A stretch of DNA of 64,000 nucleotides, from contig NZ_FNSF01000005.1 in assembly GCF_900105455.1 (NCBI RefSeq), positions 806,001 through 870,000 on the forward strand, in the 5' to 3' direction. Origin of the DNA: Tenacibaculum sp. MAR_2009_124 (lineage in GTDB: Bacteria; Bacteroidota; Bacteroidia; Flavobacteriales; Flavobacteriaceae). The notes beneath the pieces were generated by a model, which saw nothing but the letters and a program-made list of their open reading frames with translations, was not told where the DNA came from and searched no databases. The position numbers and the translations under genes were made by a program. Positions 8,187 to 16,973 of this stretch are shown one piece after another (position 1 is the stretch's first letter; every line of letters starts with the position of its first letter).

Positions 8187-11100
8187 TTACACACTTTTCA
8201 ACGTATTAAAAGCCTTATTTACCGTATCAATTTTTATGAAAGTAATAAGCAAGCGTAATCCGCTTTTCGTTTCCTTTTCTTTCATAACACAACTTTTTGA
8301 GTTCTTTTGAACATATTGCAACATTCTAGTAAAGGCTTCCGTTTGATAAAAATCACTTTGTTGATTTGACACAAAATATCCAATCATTCTCTTTTGCTTG
8401 AGGATCAGTTTTTCAAGTCCAAGTGATTTTGCCAACCATTTCATACGAACACTATCTAATAAATCGGCCACCTGCGTTGGATATTCTCCAAAACGATCAA
8501 TAATTTCACTTTCAAAAACCTGTAATTCTTCCTCGTTATTGACTTCTGAAAGCTTGTTGTACAACACCAAGCGTTCACTTACTGAGTTCACATAATCATC
8601 AGGAAATAAGATTTCAAAATCAGTATCAATTTGAACCTCTTTTACAAATTCTTTTTTACCAGTTTGATTCGTAGGATATAAATCTTTAAACTCATTTTCT
8701 TTCAATTCTTCAATTGCCTCATGTAGGATTTTCTGATAGGCATCAAAACCAATATCGTTAATAAACCCGCTTTGCTCTCCACCTAGTAAATCTCCTGCAC
8801 CACGAATTTCCAAATCTTTCATGGCAATATTAAGTCCGCTTCCTAAATCAGAAAACAACTCTAATGCCTGAATTCTCTTACGTGCATCATCGGTCATGTG
8901 ATGATGTGGTGGTGTAATGAAATAACAAAATGCTTTCTTATTTGAACGTCCAACACGTCCGCGCATTTGGTGTAAGTCCGATAATCCGAAATTGTTAGCA
9001 TTGTTAATGAAAATTGTATTCGCATTTGGCACATCCAATCCACTTTCAACAATTGTAGTTGATACCAAAACATCAAATTCATTGTTCATAAATGCCAGCA
9101 TTAGCTCTTCTAGCTTTTTTCCTTCCATTTGGCCATGACCAATTCCAATTTTAGCATCAGGAACCAAGCGTTGTAACAATCCAGCCACTTCTTTAATATT
9201 TTCAATTCGATTATGAATAAAGAATACCTGACCTCCTCTTGAAATTTCATAAGAAACAGCATCTCTAATGGTTTCTTCACTAAAACGAATTACATTAGTT
9301 TCTATCGGGTGACGGTTAGGAGGCGGCGTTTTAATTACCGACAAATCACGCGCTGCCATTAAACTAAACTGCAAAGTTCTAGGAATAGGGGTTGCTGTTA
9401 AGGTTAAAGTATCTACATTTTCTTTAATGGTTTTCAATTTATCTTTAACCGAAACTCCAAATTTTTGCTCCTCATCAATAATTAATAACCCTAAATCTTT
9501 AAAGCTTATGTTTTTATTTGTTAGCTGATGAGTACCGATAACAATATCAACATGTCCGTTCGAAACTCCCTCTAACACCCCTTTTCGTTGTTTTGTGGAT
9601 CTAAAACGGTTTAAATAATCTATGACTACTGGAAAATCTTTTAATCGCTTAGAAAAGGTTTTAAAGTGCTGAAACGCTAAAACTGTAGTTGGCACTAAAA
9701 TAGCTACTTGTTTTCCATTATCTACTGCTTTAAAGGCAGCACGTACTGCTATCTCTGTTTTCCCAAAACCAACATCACCACAAACCAATCGGTCCATGGG
9801 TTGTTCTTTTTCCATATCAATTTTTACATCTTTGGTTGCTGTAAATTGATCCGGAGTATCTTCAAAAAGGAAACTTGCTTCTAATTCGTGTTGCATGTGG
9901 GTATCGGGACCAAAGGCATGTCCTTTTTGCAGTTTTCTTTTTGCATAAAGTTGAATCAGGTTAAACGCAATTTCCTTAACACGTGTTTTCGTTTTTTGTT
10001 TTACCTTTTTCCAAGCATTGGAACCTAATTTATATATTTTCGGGGCTTTTCCATCTCTTCCATTAAACTTTGATATTTTGTGCAATGAGTGAATGCTTAC
10101 ATACAAAATATCGCGATCGCCATAGATTAACTTAATGGCTTCTTGTTTTTTTCCTTCAACATCAATTTTTTGCAGTCCTCCAAACTTTCCAACACCATGA
10201 TCAATATGAGTTACATAATCACCCACTTCAAGTTTTGTTAATTCTTGTAAGGTTATTGATTGTTTTTTAGCATATCCATTTTTCAAACGGAACTTATGAT
10301 AACGTTCAAAAATTTGATGATCGGTATAACAAACTATTTTCTCAGCTTCATCAATAAAACCTTGGTATAGCGGAAAAACTAAAGTTTCATAATGTACTTC
10401 TTGATCGGCATCGTCAAAAATATCTTTAAAACGTTGGGCTTGTTTATCATTTGCACAAAAAATATAGTTAGTAAACCCTTTAGCATGATTCTCGTTTAAA
10501 TCTTCAATTAGTAAATTAAATTGTTTATTAAACGATGGTTGTGGTTTTATGTGAAACAATACATCCGTATCAGGGTTTTCTGCTTTTAACTCTGAACGAA
10601 AACTAACATGAGCCACCGTAAAATCCTGTAATTGTTTGATAATTTCAGTTCCGTTACAAAATAGAGTAGCAGGCTCAGCATGTTTCACCTCTTTTGACAA
10701 CTCACTAAATGCAGTTTCTGCTTTTGTGTAAAACTTATCGAGATTCCCGGATAATAAGTCAGTATTTCTAGCAAATACCGCTGTTTTTGAAGAAATGTAT
10801 TTTAAAAAGCTTTCTCTAGTTTCTTGTAATGCCTTATTTTCAACATTAGGCATAATACTTGCTTTTTTGAGCTTATCCTTAGAAAGTTGCGTTTCTACAT
10901 CAAAACTACGAATACTATCAATTTCTTCACCAAAAAACTCGATTCGATAAGGCTCATCATTTGAAAAAGAAAATACATCGATAATTCCTCCACGAACAGA
11001 AAATTCACCCGGTTCAGTTACGAAATCTACTCGATTGAAATTATATTCAAACAGTACCTCATTCACAAAATCAAGTGATACCTGTTCACCAACACCTAAT

Positions 11101-11531
11101 TTTAAGGTATTTTTCTCTAATTCCTTTTTGGTGACCACCTTTTCAAATAGGGCAGTAGGGTAGGTAACAATAATGGCAGGTTTTTTACGAGAGTTGATTC
11201 TATTCAACACTTCAGAACGCAATAACACATTGGCGTTGTCGGTTTCTTCTATCTGATACGGCCTGCGATATGACCCTGGATAAAACAAGACATTTTTTTC
11301 ACCCAACAATTGTTCTAAATCGTTTAGATAATACGCTGCCTCTTCCTTATCATTCAAGATTAAAAGGTAGGGTTTATCGGCTTGTTTAAAAGTTTCAGAA
11401 ATAACAAAAGACAACGAAGAGCCGACCAAATTCGTTATTTGAAAATGGTGAGGATCTTGTTGAAGCTGACCAACAATCTGTGTTACTTTACCCGATTGCT
11501 GGTAATGATTTACAATGGTTTGCTTGCTCAA
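8187..11531 (-). CDS. mfd: Transcription-repair coupling factor Mfd
   Basis: The 1114-residue protein displaces RNA polymerase stalled at DNA lesions and recruits the UvrABC machinery. Domain order is typical: UvrB-homologous N-terminal modules, the RNA-polymerase-interacting domain (VGDYVTHIDHGVGKFGGLQK near 430), then the translocase with Walker A CGDVGFGKTEIAVRAA, Walker B IIDEEQKFGV, motif III TLTATPIPRTLQ and motif VI QMRGRVGRSNK. The C-terminal TRCF domain ends the protein. The length is normal for Bacteroidota Mfd. The ATG at 11531 has a TAnnTTTG box 17 bp upstream. No frameshift or missing motif was seen. Confidence 0.98.
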   Translation of the reverse strand: MSKQTIVNHYQQSGKVTQIVGQLQQDPHHFQITNLVGSSLSFVISETFKQADKPYLLILNDKEEAAYYLNDLEQLLGEKNVLFYPGSYRRPYQIEETDNANVLLRSEVLNRINSRKKPAIIVTYPTALFEKVVTKKELEKNTLKLGVGEQVSLDFVNEVLFEYNFNRVDFVTEPGEFSVRGGIIDVFSFSNDEPYRIEFFGEEIDSIRSFDVETQLSKDKLKKASIMPNVENKALQETRESFLKYISSKTAVFARNTDLLSGNLDKFYTKAETAFSELSKEVKHAEPATLFCNGTEIIKQLQDFTVAHVSFRSELKAENPDTDVLFHIKPQPSFNKQFNLLIEDLNENHAKGFTNYIFCANDKQAQRFKDIFDDADQEVHYETLVFPLYQGFIDEAEKIVCYTDHQIFERYHKFRLKNGYAKKQSITLQELTKLEVGDYVTHIDHGVGKFGGLQKIDVEGKKQEAIKLIYGDRDILYVSIHSLHKISKFNGRDGKAPKIYKLGSNAWKKVKQKTKTRVKEIAFNLIQLYAKRKLQKGHAFGPDTHMQHELEASFLFEDTPDQFTATKDVKIDMEKEQPMDRLVCGDVGFGKTEIAVRAAFKAVDNGKQVAILVPTTVLAFQHFKTFSKRLKDFPVVIDYLNRFRSTKQRKGVLEGVSNGHVDIVIGTHQLTNKNISFKDLGLLIIDEEQKFGVSVKDKLKTIKENVDTLTLTATPIPRTLQFSLMAARDLSVIKTPPPNRHPIETNVIRFSEETIRDAVSYEISRGGQVFFIHNRIENIKEVAGLLQRLVPDAKIGIGHGQMEGKKLEELMLAFMNNEFDVLVSTTIVESGLDVPNANTIFINNANNFGLSDLHQMRGRVGRSNKKAFCYFITPPHHHMTDDARKRIQALELFSDLGSGLNIAMKDLEIRGAGDLLGGEQSGFINDIGFDAYQKILHEAIEELKENEFKDLYPTNQTGKKEFVKEVQIDTDFEILFPDDYVNSVSERLVLYNKLSEVNNEEELQVFESEIIDRFGEYPTQVADLLDSVRMKWLAKSLGLEKLILKQKRMIGYFVSNQQSDFYQTEAFTRMLQYVQKNSKSCVMKEKETKSGLRLLITFIKIDTVNKAFNTLKSV

Positions 11532-11547
11532 CGTAAAAAAATTTTGG

Positions 11548-11555
11548 CAAATATA
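11548..11555 (-). promoter_or_regulatory. Candidate -7 box TATATTTG upstream of mfd
   Basis: On the minus strand TATATTTG matches the Bacteroidota -7 consensus TAnnTTTG, 17 bp upstream of the mfd ATG. A matching -33 TTG element at standard spacing was not obvious, so support rests on the -7 box only. Confidence 0.35.
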
Positions 11556-11664
11556 AGGTTTATTACTTTTGAGTGGTTATTTGTAAATGTTAAGTGTTAC
11601 ATGTTGAATATTGAATTATTGCGTTATGTTTTTATTTCATGCTTTTATAGTTAGGTTATTTCCC

Positions 11665-11736
11665 TAAGGCTAGAAATAACAAATAATCTTGTAACATCAT
11701 TTTCGAAAGATTGATGACGAATGAGAAATCTGAATA
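11665..11736. repeat. Left 72-bp direct repeat flanking the GIY-YIG gene
   Basis: This 72-bp block (starting TAAGGCTAGAAATAAC) is repeated in the same orientation at 12361-12432. By eye 68 of 72 bases match. It ends in the motif GACGAATGAGAAATCTGAAT. Further copies of a shorter palindrome-forming motif lie just inside, at 11772-11795 (AGATTTCTCC...CTCGAAATGAC) and 11819-11855 (GTCATTTCGA...GAGAAATCT). Confidence 0.8.
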
Positions 11737-11869
11737 GAGTAATAAAACATAATCACTAACCCAGTAACAGATTTCTCCCTAGCGCTCGAAATGACAAATT
11801 AACGAAAACAAAACAACGTCATTTCGAAGAAGTGATAACAACTGAGAAATCTAAATATACGAATAACAA

Positions 11870-12169
11870 TCAGAAAACATCTTTATTCAAAAACAACCAT
11901 TCAGGATTAAAGCTACTAATAAGACTTTCTTTCTTTGTTCTATTCCATTTTTTTATTTCTTTTTCTCTCATTATAGCTTCCTTTACTGTCCTGAAAATTT
12001 CGTAATAAATCAAATTAAAACAATTATACTTTCCCGCAAATGTTTTTTTTGAATTCTGACTATCAAAATAATGTTCTGATAATCTTCGTTGAAGATTATT
12101 CGTAACACCAATGTAAAGTGTAGTTTTATTTCTATTTGTTAAAATATAAATGAAGTATTTCGTTAGCAT
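11870..12169 (-). CDS. GIY-YIG single-domain nuclease
   Basis: This 99-residue protein is a complete minimal GIY-YIG domain of the UPF0213/YhbQ-like class. FIYILTNRNKTTLYIGVTNN contains the YIL and YIG strands with the catalytic tyrosines. LQRRLSEHYF supplies the conserved Arg and His, and AIMREKEIKKWNR contains the metal-binding Glu. Such stand-alone domains cut DNA with unknown targets. The gene lies inside a pair of 72-bp direct repeats with several palindromic repeat copies on each side. This suggests that the gene and repeats may form one mobile or repeat-maintaining unit. Confidence 0.92.
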   Translation of the reverse strand: MLTKYFIYILTNRNKTTLYIGVTNNLQRRLSEHYFDSQNSKKTFAGKYNCFNLIYYEIFRTVKEAIMREKEIKKWNRTKKESLISSFNPEWLFLNKDVF

Positions 12170-12238
12170 TTTTACTTTAAAACTAAGAATTATTTTCTAA
12201 ATGTGATATTTTTCAAAAAACAAATAAAAGTTGTGAAA

Positions 12239-12316
12239 GATTTCTCCTTTCAGTCGAAATGACAAATAACCACGGAGGGTCATTTCGAAAGAATGATAAT
12301 GACTGAGAAACCTAAA
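12239..12316. repeat. Palindrome-forming repeat pair on the right of the GIY-YIG gene
   Basis: AGATTTCTCCTTTCAGTCG then AAATGACA (12239-12266) is followed by GGTCATTTCGAAAGAATGAT and GACTGAGAAACCT (12277-12313). They form facing arms, since TTTCTC...TCGAAATGAC is the reverse complement of GTCATTTCGA...GAGAAA. The same arms occur left of the gene. This arm type is familiar from intergenic repeats of Flavobacteriaceae; I assign no name. Confidence 0.7.
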
Positions 12317-12360
12317 AGTTGTTCAAACTAATATCAGTAACTTAATAATAGCGTTCTCCA

Positions 12361-12432
12361 TAAGGCTAGAAATAACAAATAATTGTGTAACATCATTTTC
12401 GAAAAAGTGATGACGAATGAGAAATCTGAATA
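12361..12432. repeat. Right 72-bp direct repeat flanking the GIY-YIG gene
   Basis: This is a direct copy of 11665-11736 with four mismatches, 696 bp away start to start. The two copies enclose the GIY-YIG gene and the smaller palindromic repeats. Confidence 0.8.
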
Positions 12433-12463
12433 CAACAGAAAACTATCATTCTACTAATAAAAA

Positions 12464-12492
12464 AAGCATCCAAACACAAAGTTTAGATGCTT
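12464..12492 (-). terminator. Terminator downstream of the cysteine-rich peptide gene
   Basis: On the minus strand AAGCATC and GATGCTT pair around a short AAAC/GTTT inner stem, followed by a T-run (GCTTTTTTTATT). It lies 66 bp beyond the stop of the peptide gene at 12558. Confidence 0.7.
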
Positions 12493-12557
12493 CACAATTA
12501 AATACTTTTCTTTTTCAGAAAGTAAATTACTAATTAGTAGTAGTTACTTTTGAATTG

Positions 12558-12761
12558 TTATAATCCACATGGATTTTCTCCAAAAATCCCTGGAACACAG
12601 CTTCCTGACCATGAGTCACAAACATATCCATACGACGAGTTATGTTGGAAATTACAGCAGTCGCTATCTGTACGACATCTTTGCGACTTGAATCCTCCAT
12701 AAATATCTTTCTGTTTTGATTTATCTAAAACGGTTCCTAGATTTAAAATTGTTTTTTTCAT
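12558..12761 (-). CDS. Cysteine-rich secreted peptide precursor with double-glycine leader
   Basis: The 67-residue precursor starts MKKTILNLGTVLDKS and its 23-residue leader ends IYGG, a typical Bacteroidota double-glycine leader cut by peptidase-containing ABC exporters. The frame extends to 12785, but the MKK start fits the family better. The 44-residue core has seven cysteines (QRCRTDSDCC, YVCD, GSCVPG, NPCGL) in a spacing like small disulfide-knotted peptides. It has few obvious Ser/Thr-Cys pairings for a lanthipeptide. No exporter or modification enzyme is within the window. It lies 143 bp downstream of a lipoprotein gene and ends at a terminator. Antimicrobial or signalling activity is inference. 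Confidence 0.75.
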   Translation of the reverse strand: MKKTILNLGTVLDKSKQKDIYGGFKSQRCRTDSDCCNFQHNSSYGYVCDSWSGSCVPGIFGENPCGL

Positions 12762-12904
12762 TACACGTAAATTTAAATTAAACATTCAGTTTTTAATTGT
12801 AGGGCAAAAAACCAAGGATATAATCCCTAACACATTGCCTTAATTCATAATCTATAAGGAATTATCTATTTATCATTTCAACTATTTACTAGTATTAGTA
12901 TCTT

Positions 12905-13699
12905 CTAATTCAAATGAAATGCCACTCCCTCATAAACATAACCATGCGCACCGCTACCTAGTTCATTGAAATCGTTGGTATATACATGATCTTTTAAATC
13001 AATATTATAATATCCATAAATGGGCCTACTATATCCAGTACCTCCCATAATTCCTTCGTATTGCCAATTATTTCTAATACTAGTTGTATATAAATTTTCT
13101 AGTATTTGTGCGCCCTGAGTTAAATCAAGTCCGAAAAAATATGAACCATTAAGGTTTTGACTATAACAATCATTGGCAATAACATAATGATTACTACTAG
13201 ATATTCTTCCTCTTGCTAATACTCTATCCTGATTGCGGTTGTCTATATTATGCCATCTACTAATGAAATTAGAATTACTAAAATTTCTACTTGCAAAACC
13301 TAACATTCCTTCATAAGCATAACCAGCATTTTGGCCTTCAGCAATAGAGGTGGTATAAAAATGATCTCCGTTTCTATAGAACCTATGGATAGCAACTAAA
13401 CTATTTGGATCTAAACCAAAATCTGATCTTGCTCTTTCCAAACTTTCTGATTCCAACAATTCTTGTAATTCTCTTTTAACAATTTCGTGAATTTCTGTTT
13501 CCGTTTCTTTATTGAACTTTTTTGATGAGTTTTCAGATAAAAACACTTCAATTTTAGCTTCGATTTGCTTGAGGTCAATTTTTTCTAATTCTGCTCTATT
13601 CTCTGTTTGAATTTCATTTGCTTCTTCGTTTGAACACGAAAGATGTAGCATTACCATCATTAAAACGATAATTTTCAATATGTTTTTTACTTTCAACAT
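12905..13699 (-). CDS. Lipoprotein with DUF5648-like repeats
   Basis: The 264-residue protein has a signal peptide ending in lipobox LHLSCSN, so it is probably a lipoprotein. A charged helical stretch follows (about 25-95). The C-terminal part has repeated Tyr/Gly-rich units, AIHRFYRNGDHFYTTS, GYAYEGMLGFA, WQYEGIMGG, DHVYTND and GYVYEGVAFHLN, matching the DUF5648 beta-repeat pattern. This domain is found in secreted or surface proteins and its ligand is unknown. The gene sits between two peptide-precursor genes on the same strand, 50 bp after one and 143 bp before the other, suggesting a shared function. Confidence 0.8.
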   Translation of the reverse strand: MLKVKNILKIIVLMMVMLHLSCSNEEANEIQTENRAELEKIDLKQIEAKIEVFLSENSSKKFNKETETEIHEIVKRELQELLESESLERARSDFGLDPNSLVAIHRFYRNGDHFYTTSIAEGQNAGYAYEGMLGFASRNFSNSNFISRWHNIDNRNQDRVLARGRISSSNHYVIANDCYSQNLNGSYFFGLDLTQGAQILENLYTTSIRNNWQYEGIMGGTGYSRPIYGYYNIDLKDHVYTNDFNELGSGAHGYVYEGVAFHLN

Positions 13700-13749
13700 T
13701 ATTAAATTTTAGATTTTTATTCAACTGTTATTTCAAAGTTCATTAGTTT

Positions 13750-13914
13750 TTACTTTTTTGGAGGCTCCTCTTCTCCACATGGAACGCAAATAGGAAGTCC
13801 GTTTGCAACACCTGACCAGCAATAATCGCCATTACAAGATCGAGCGCTTCCGTTAATTGATTTCATTTGGGCTTTGTTCAAAGCATTCCCTAAGTTGTAG
13901 ATTGATTTCAGCAT
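13750..13914 (-). CDS. Second small peptide precursor with double-glycine-type leader
   Basis: This 54-residue frame encodes MLKSIYNLGNALNKAQ with a leader ending SINGS, closely parallel in length and pattern to the leader of the peptide at 12.6 kb (K-x-I-x-N-L-G-x-x-L-x-K). The terminal Gly-Ser replaces the usual Gly-Gly, which is tolerated in related leaders. The core has four cysteines (SCNGDYCW, ICVPCGEEE) and an acidic, Pro/Lys-rich tail. Its ATG is preceded by an A/T-rich leader typical of Bacteroidota. It is the first of three same-strand genes ending at 12558. The product and its maturation are unknown. Confidence 0.7.
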   Translation of the reverse strand: MLKSIYNLGNALNKAQMKSINGSARSCNGDYCWSGVANGLPICVPCGEEEPPKK

Positions 13915-14231
13915 AATTTTAAGGTTTTAAATTTCTATTATTTCGTTAACCTTTTTAGTCAACTTTCAACCAAATTACTAGAAACTACAGTCTAATTTTT
14001 AACCAATTCAAATTTGTAAGTGATCACTTCAAAAACGGTCAAATTTTAAAGTAATATGAAAATGGAGAATTACTAATACCAATTAAATCTAATTTTATAA
14101 TGCATATAACTTGTTTGTTTTTAGTTTGATTGATTCAATAATTTAAAACTCAATTAGTATGATATTCTTTTAACAAGGTGTTTCTGTAATGAACTTCCCT
14201 AAATTTTGTTACTTTTAGCTAATGTTATTTT
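13915..14231. other. Divergent intergenic region between peptide genes and sensor kinase
   Basis: The 317-bp AT-rich gap should contain promoters for both the leftward peptide operon and the rightward kinase operon. I see no gene in it. No clear -33/-7 pair or operator could be assigned by eye. Confidence 0.5.
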
Positions 14232-16055
14232 ATGGGGATGAATAAGACATTTTGCTTACTACTATTTTGTATAGCTATTGCTTGTAAAGAAAAAGTGAAT
14301 AAAACTCAAGGGAAGCCTCCAAGTTTTTATTTTCTCAAATCAAAAGACGGTTTATCAAAAGATTCATTGCAGTTTTATGCAAATAAAATTCAAGCAATTG
14401 ATACTTCGGAAATATCTGATTCTTTAAAAGCAGAATATGCTTTTATGACGGGTAGGTTTTATTATAAGTTGAAAGATTATGATGGTGCTATTCTCCATTT
14501 TGATAAAGCCACTTCATTCACTAAAAAAATAACCAATAATAGACAGGTATTACATTTCAGAGCTTTAATTGCCGTTTATCGTAGAAAAAAACAAGATTAC
14601 TTAAATGCTTCAGGTGTTAACGAAAAACTCCTTCATTTAATTGATAGTACCGATTATAAGAATTTGGCTTTTGTTTATACGAATAAATATCAAATCAATA
14701 GAACTTTAGCAAAATACAATGAAGCCTCAGAAAACAACCTAATTGCCGCCAAACTTTATTTAAAAGCGAACGACACCATAAACTACTTGATTGCCACTTT
14801 AGATAATGCAGTAACATACAGCAGGCTTGAAAAAGCAAATAAGGCACACAAAGAATTGATGAAAGTGATTCCTTATCAGCATTTGATGAATAAGTCAATG
14901 AAATATCAATTTCATGCTACGGAAGGGTATGTTTATAATCAAAAAAACAAGTACAAAGAAGCAATCAATTCTTATAAAAAATCGCTATCATATTCTAAAA
15001 CATCAAGTAAATCGGAAGTAGTAAATGCTTACCTCAACTTATCAACAACCTATTTAAAACTCAACTCTCTTAGATTCGCTGAAAAATATGTAGATTCTAT
15101 TTTTAATTTAGGCCTAGAAGGTATTGATTTTACGGATAAAAAAGAAGCCCTAAAAAATGCTTTAGAAGTTGACTATCTCCAGCAAAAAGGAATTGAAAAC
15201 CTAATGCCAAAGTTAGATTCATTACTTTCCTATCTTGAGAAAAGTTACGATCAGCGAATAAATAATGAGTTGCATGTTTTAAATGAGTCTTTTGAAAACG
15301 AAAGAAAACTACAAAAAGAGAAAAATGAAGCTCAAATCGAAAGTCTCACCTTTGAAAGGAATCAGTACATTTTACTTGTTTTATTATTAGTATTAATCGT
15401 TGCGGGTACTTTTATTTTGAATTTTTACAGACAACGAAAATTCAAAATTGAAAAGCAAAACTTTCTGCTTCAACAACGTTTACTTCGATCGCAAATGAAC
15501 CCTCATTTTATTTTTAACAGCTTGAGTTTAATTAAACAGAGTGTTACTACGAATACAGAACAATACTCAAAATATATTGTAAAACTTTCTAGGTTACTTC
15601 GTACTGTTTTTGACAATTCTACTCAAGATTTTGTTGCTCTTGAGGATGAATTGACTTCATTACAAGACTATATTGAGCTACAACAATTTAGGTTTCCTGA
15701 TAGATTTTCTTATAAGATAAACAATCAAATTAATACCAATACCGAATTATTTGTTCCTCCAATGTTATTACAGCCTTTTGCTGAAAACGCAATTATTCAT
15801 GCGTTCGGTGGATTAGAAAGTAAAGGACATTTAGAGATATCCTTGAAAAAAGAAAAAAATTATTTAGTATGTATTATAGACGATAATGGAAAAGGGTTTG
15901 AAAAACAGACTAAAAAGAAGCAGTCTTCCGTTTATTTAATTGATCAGTTCCTTTTAAAAATGACAGGGGAAAAGATTAAAATGACAAATAAATCTGATCA
16001 TTTGGCCTCAACTGGAACAATTATTGAGCTAAAAATTCCATACACAGAATTATAA
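14232..16055 (+). CDS. LytS-type sensor histidine kinase with TPR-like sensor region
   Basis: The 607-residue protein has an N-terminal signal sequence with possible lipobox (FCIAIAC, Cys18) and a helical TPR-like periplasmic region of about 340 residues (for example AEYAFMTGRFYYKLKDYDGA, GYVYNQKNKYKEAINSYKKS). A short coiled coil precedes one membrane helix near 375-395 (YILLVLLLVLIVAGTFIL). The cytoplasmic part is a His_kinase (PF06580) module with RSQMNPHFIFNSLSLI (His425), N-box PPMLLQPFAENAIIHAFGG and G-box DDNGKGFEK. It phosphorylates a LytTR regulator, encoded 2 bp downstream. The divergent peptide operon is a candidate target. Confidence 0.93.
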   Translation: MGMNKTFCLLLFCIAIACKEKVNKTQGKPPSFYFLKSKDGLSKDSLQFYANKIQAIDTSEISDSLKAEYAFMTGRFYYKLKDYDGAILHFDKATSFTKKITNNRQVLHFRALIAVYRRKKQDYLNASGVNEKLLHLIDSTDYKNLAFVYTNKYQINRTLAKYNEASENNLIAAKLYLKANDTINYLIATLDNAVTYSRLEKANKAHKELMKVIPYQHLMNKSMKYQFHATEGYVYNQKNKYKEAINSYKKSLSYSKTSSKSEVVNAYLNLSTTYLKLNSLRFAEKYVDSIFNLGLEGIDFTDKKEALKNALEVDYLQQKGIENLMPKLDSLLSYLEKSYDQRINNELHVLNESFENERKLQKEKNEAQIESLTFERNQYILLVLLLVLIVAGTFILNFYRQRKFKIEKQNFLLQQRLLRSQMNPHFIFNSLSLIKQSVTTNTEQYSKYIVKLSRLLRTVFDNSTQDFVALEDELTSLQDYIELQQFRFPDRFSYKINNQINTNTELFVPPMLLQPFAENAIIHAFGGLESKGHLEISLKKEKNYLVCIIDDNGKGFEKQTKKKQSSVYLIDQFLLKMTGEKIKMTNKSDHLASTGTIIELKIPYTEL

Positions 16056-16057
16056 CT

Positions 16058-16795
16058 ATGTTGAAAACACTAATCATTGAAGATGAGAAACATGTAAGGG
16101 ATGAAATAAAAACACTTTTATCAAATTTTTTCGAATCCTCACTTACTGTTTTGGCAGAAGCTACTTCTGTGAAAGAAGGAATAAAAGCAATTCTTGAACA
16201 CAAACCCGACTTAGTATTTTTAGATATTGATTTGGGTGATGGGTCTAGTTTTGACATTTTAGCTGTTCTTCCAGAAATATCTTTTGATATTATTTTTGTT
16301 ACAGGTTATGATTCCCATGCAATCAAAGCAATTAGGCTTGGAGCCCTTGATTATTTATTAAAACCTATTGATAACTATGAGTTTAAGAATTCTGTAAAAA
16401 AAGCTATTGATAGTTATCAAAAATCAAAAAACAAAGAAAACTTAGTGAATGTTGCAGGAAATTATTACACTCATAATGTTCATGATAAAATTGTTTTAAA
16501 AACACTAGATGCGCAGCATTTAGTTAATTTTAATGATATTGTTTACTGCAAATCAGACGGCAATTATACCACATTTCATCTTTTAAAAGAGCAAATTGTA
16601 GTTTCAAAACCTATGAAAAAAATACAGCCTTTATTGAATGGGGAACAATTTATTAAATGTCATCAATCTTATATTGTAAATGCTAGCTATGTTACAAAAT
16701 ATAGAAACGATGGTTTTCTTATAACCAAAACAAAAGCTACAATTCCCGTGGCTACTAGAAGAAAAGACGAAGTATTACAAATACTATTTAAATAA
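16058..16795 (+). CDS. LytTR-family response regulator
   Basis: The 245-residue protein has a receiver domain (LIIEDEKHVRDEI, phospho-acceptor FLDIDLGDG with Asp56, YLLKPID with the conserved Lys) and a C-terminal LytTR DNA-binding domain from about 140 (IVYCKSDGNYTTFHLL, FIKCHQSYIVNASYV). It is the cognate partner of the kinase encoded just upstream, whose stop is 2 bp from this ATG. LytTR proteins bind paired 9-bp direct repeats; no pair was assigned here. Likely targets are the divergent peptide operon or the downstream lipoprotein gene. Confidence 0.95.
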   Translation: MLKTLIIEDEKHVRDEIKTLLSNFFESSLTVLAEATSVKEGIKAILEHKPDLVFLDIDLGDGSSFDILAVLPEISFDIIFVTGYDSHAIKAIRLGALDYLLKPIDNYEFKNSVKKAIDSYQKSKNKENLVNVAGNYYTHNVHDKIVLKTLDAQHLVNFNDIVYCKSDGNYTTFHLLKEQIVVSKPMKKIQPLLNGEQFIKCHQSYIVNASYVTKYRNDGFLITKTKATIPVATRRKDEVLQILFK

Positions 16796-16886
16796 TAGTC
16801 AAATACGAATTAACTTCTTGCATATTTGAAATTCAATCAAAAAAAAGAAAAACTATGGCTATTTTTAGTCTTAGAAGACTAACATC

Positions 16887-16955
16887 ATTTACACGTTGAA
16901 TTTACTGGAATAAAATGCCCCTCTTTTCCTTTACAGTAAATTCAAATCATAAATG
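16887..16955. repeat. Hairpin-forming interspersed element, copy 1
   Basis: TTGAATTTACTG (16896-16907) and its exact reverse complement CAGTAAATTCAA (16934-16945) flank a 26-bp spacer with a pyrimidine-rich run. The same element with the same outer flanks (TTTACAnGTTGAA...TTCAAATCATAAA) occurs at 26851-26926. Both copies are intergenic, here between the LytTR gene and a lipoprotein gene. Confidence 0.75.
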
Positions 16956-16973
16956 GTATAAAATAAATCGAAT

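Noticed and set aside
8894..9082. Small frames inside mfd on either strand
   Set aside because: They overlap essential helicase motifs of mfd and show no independent start context.
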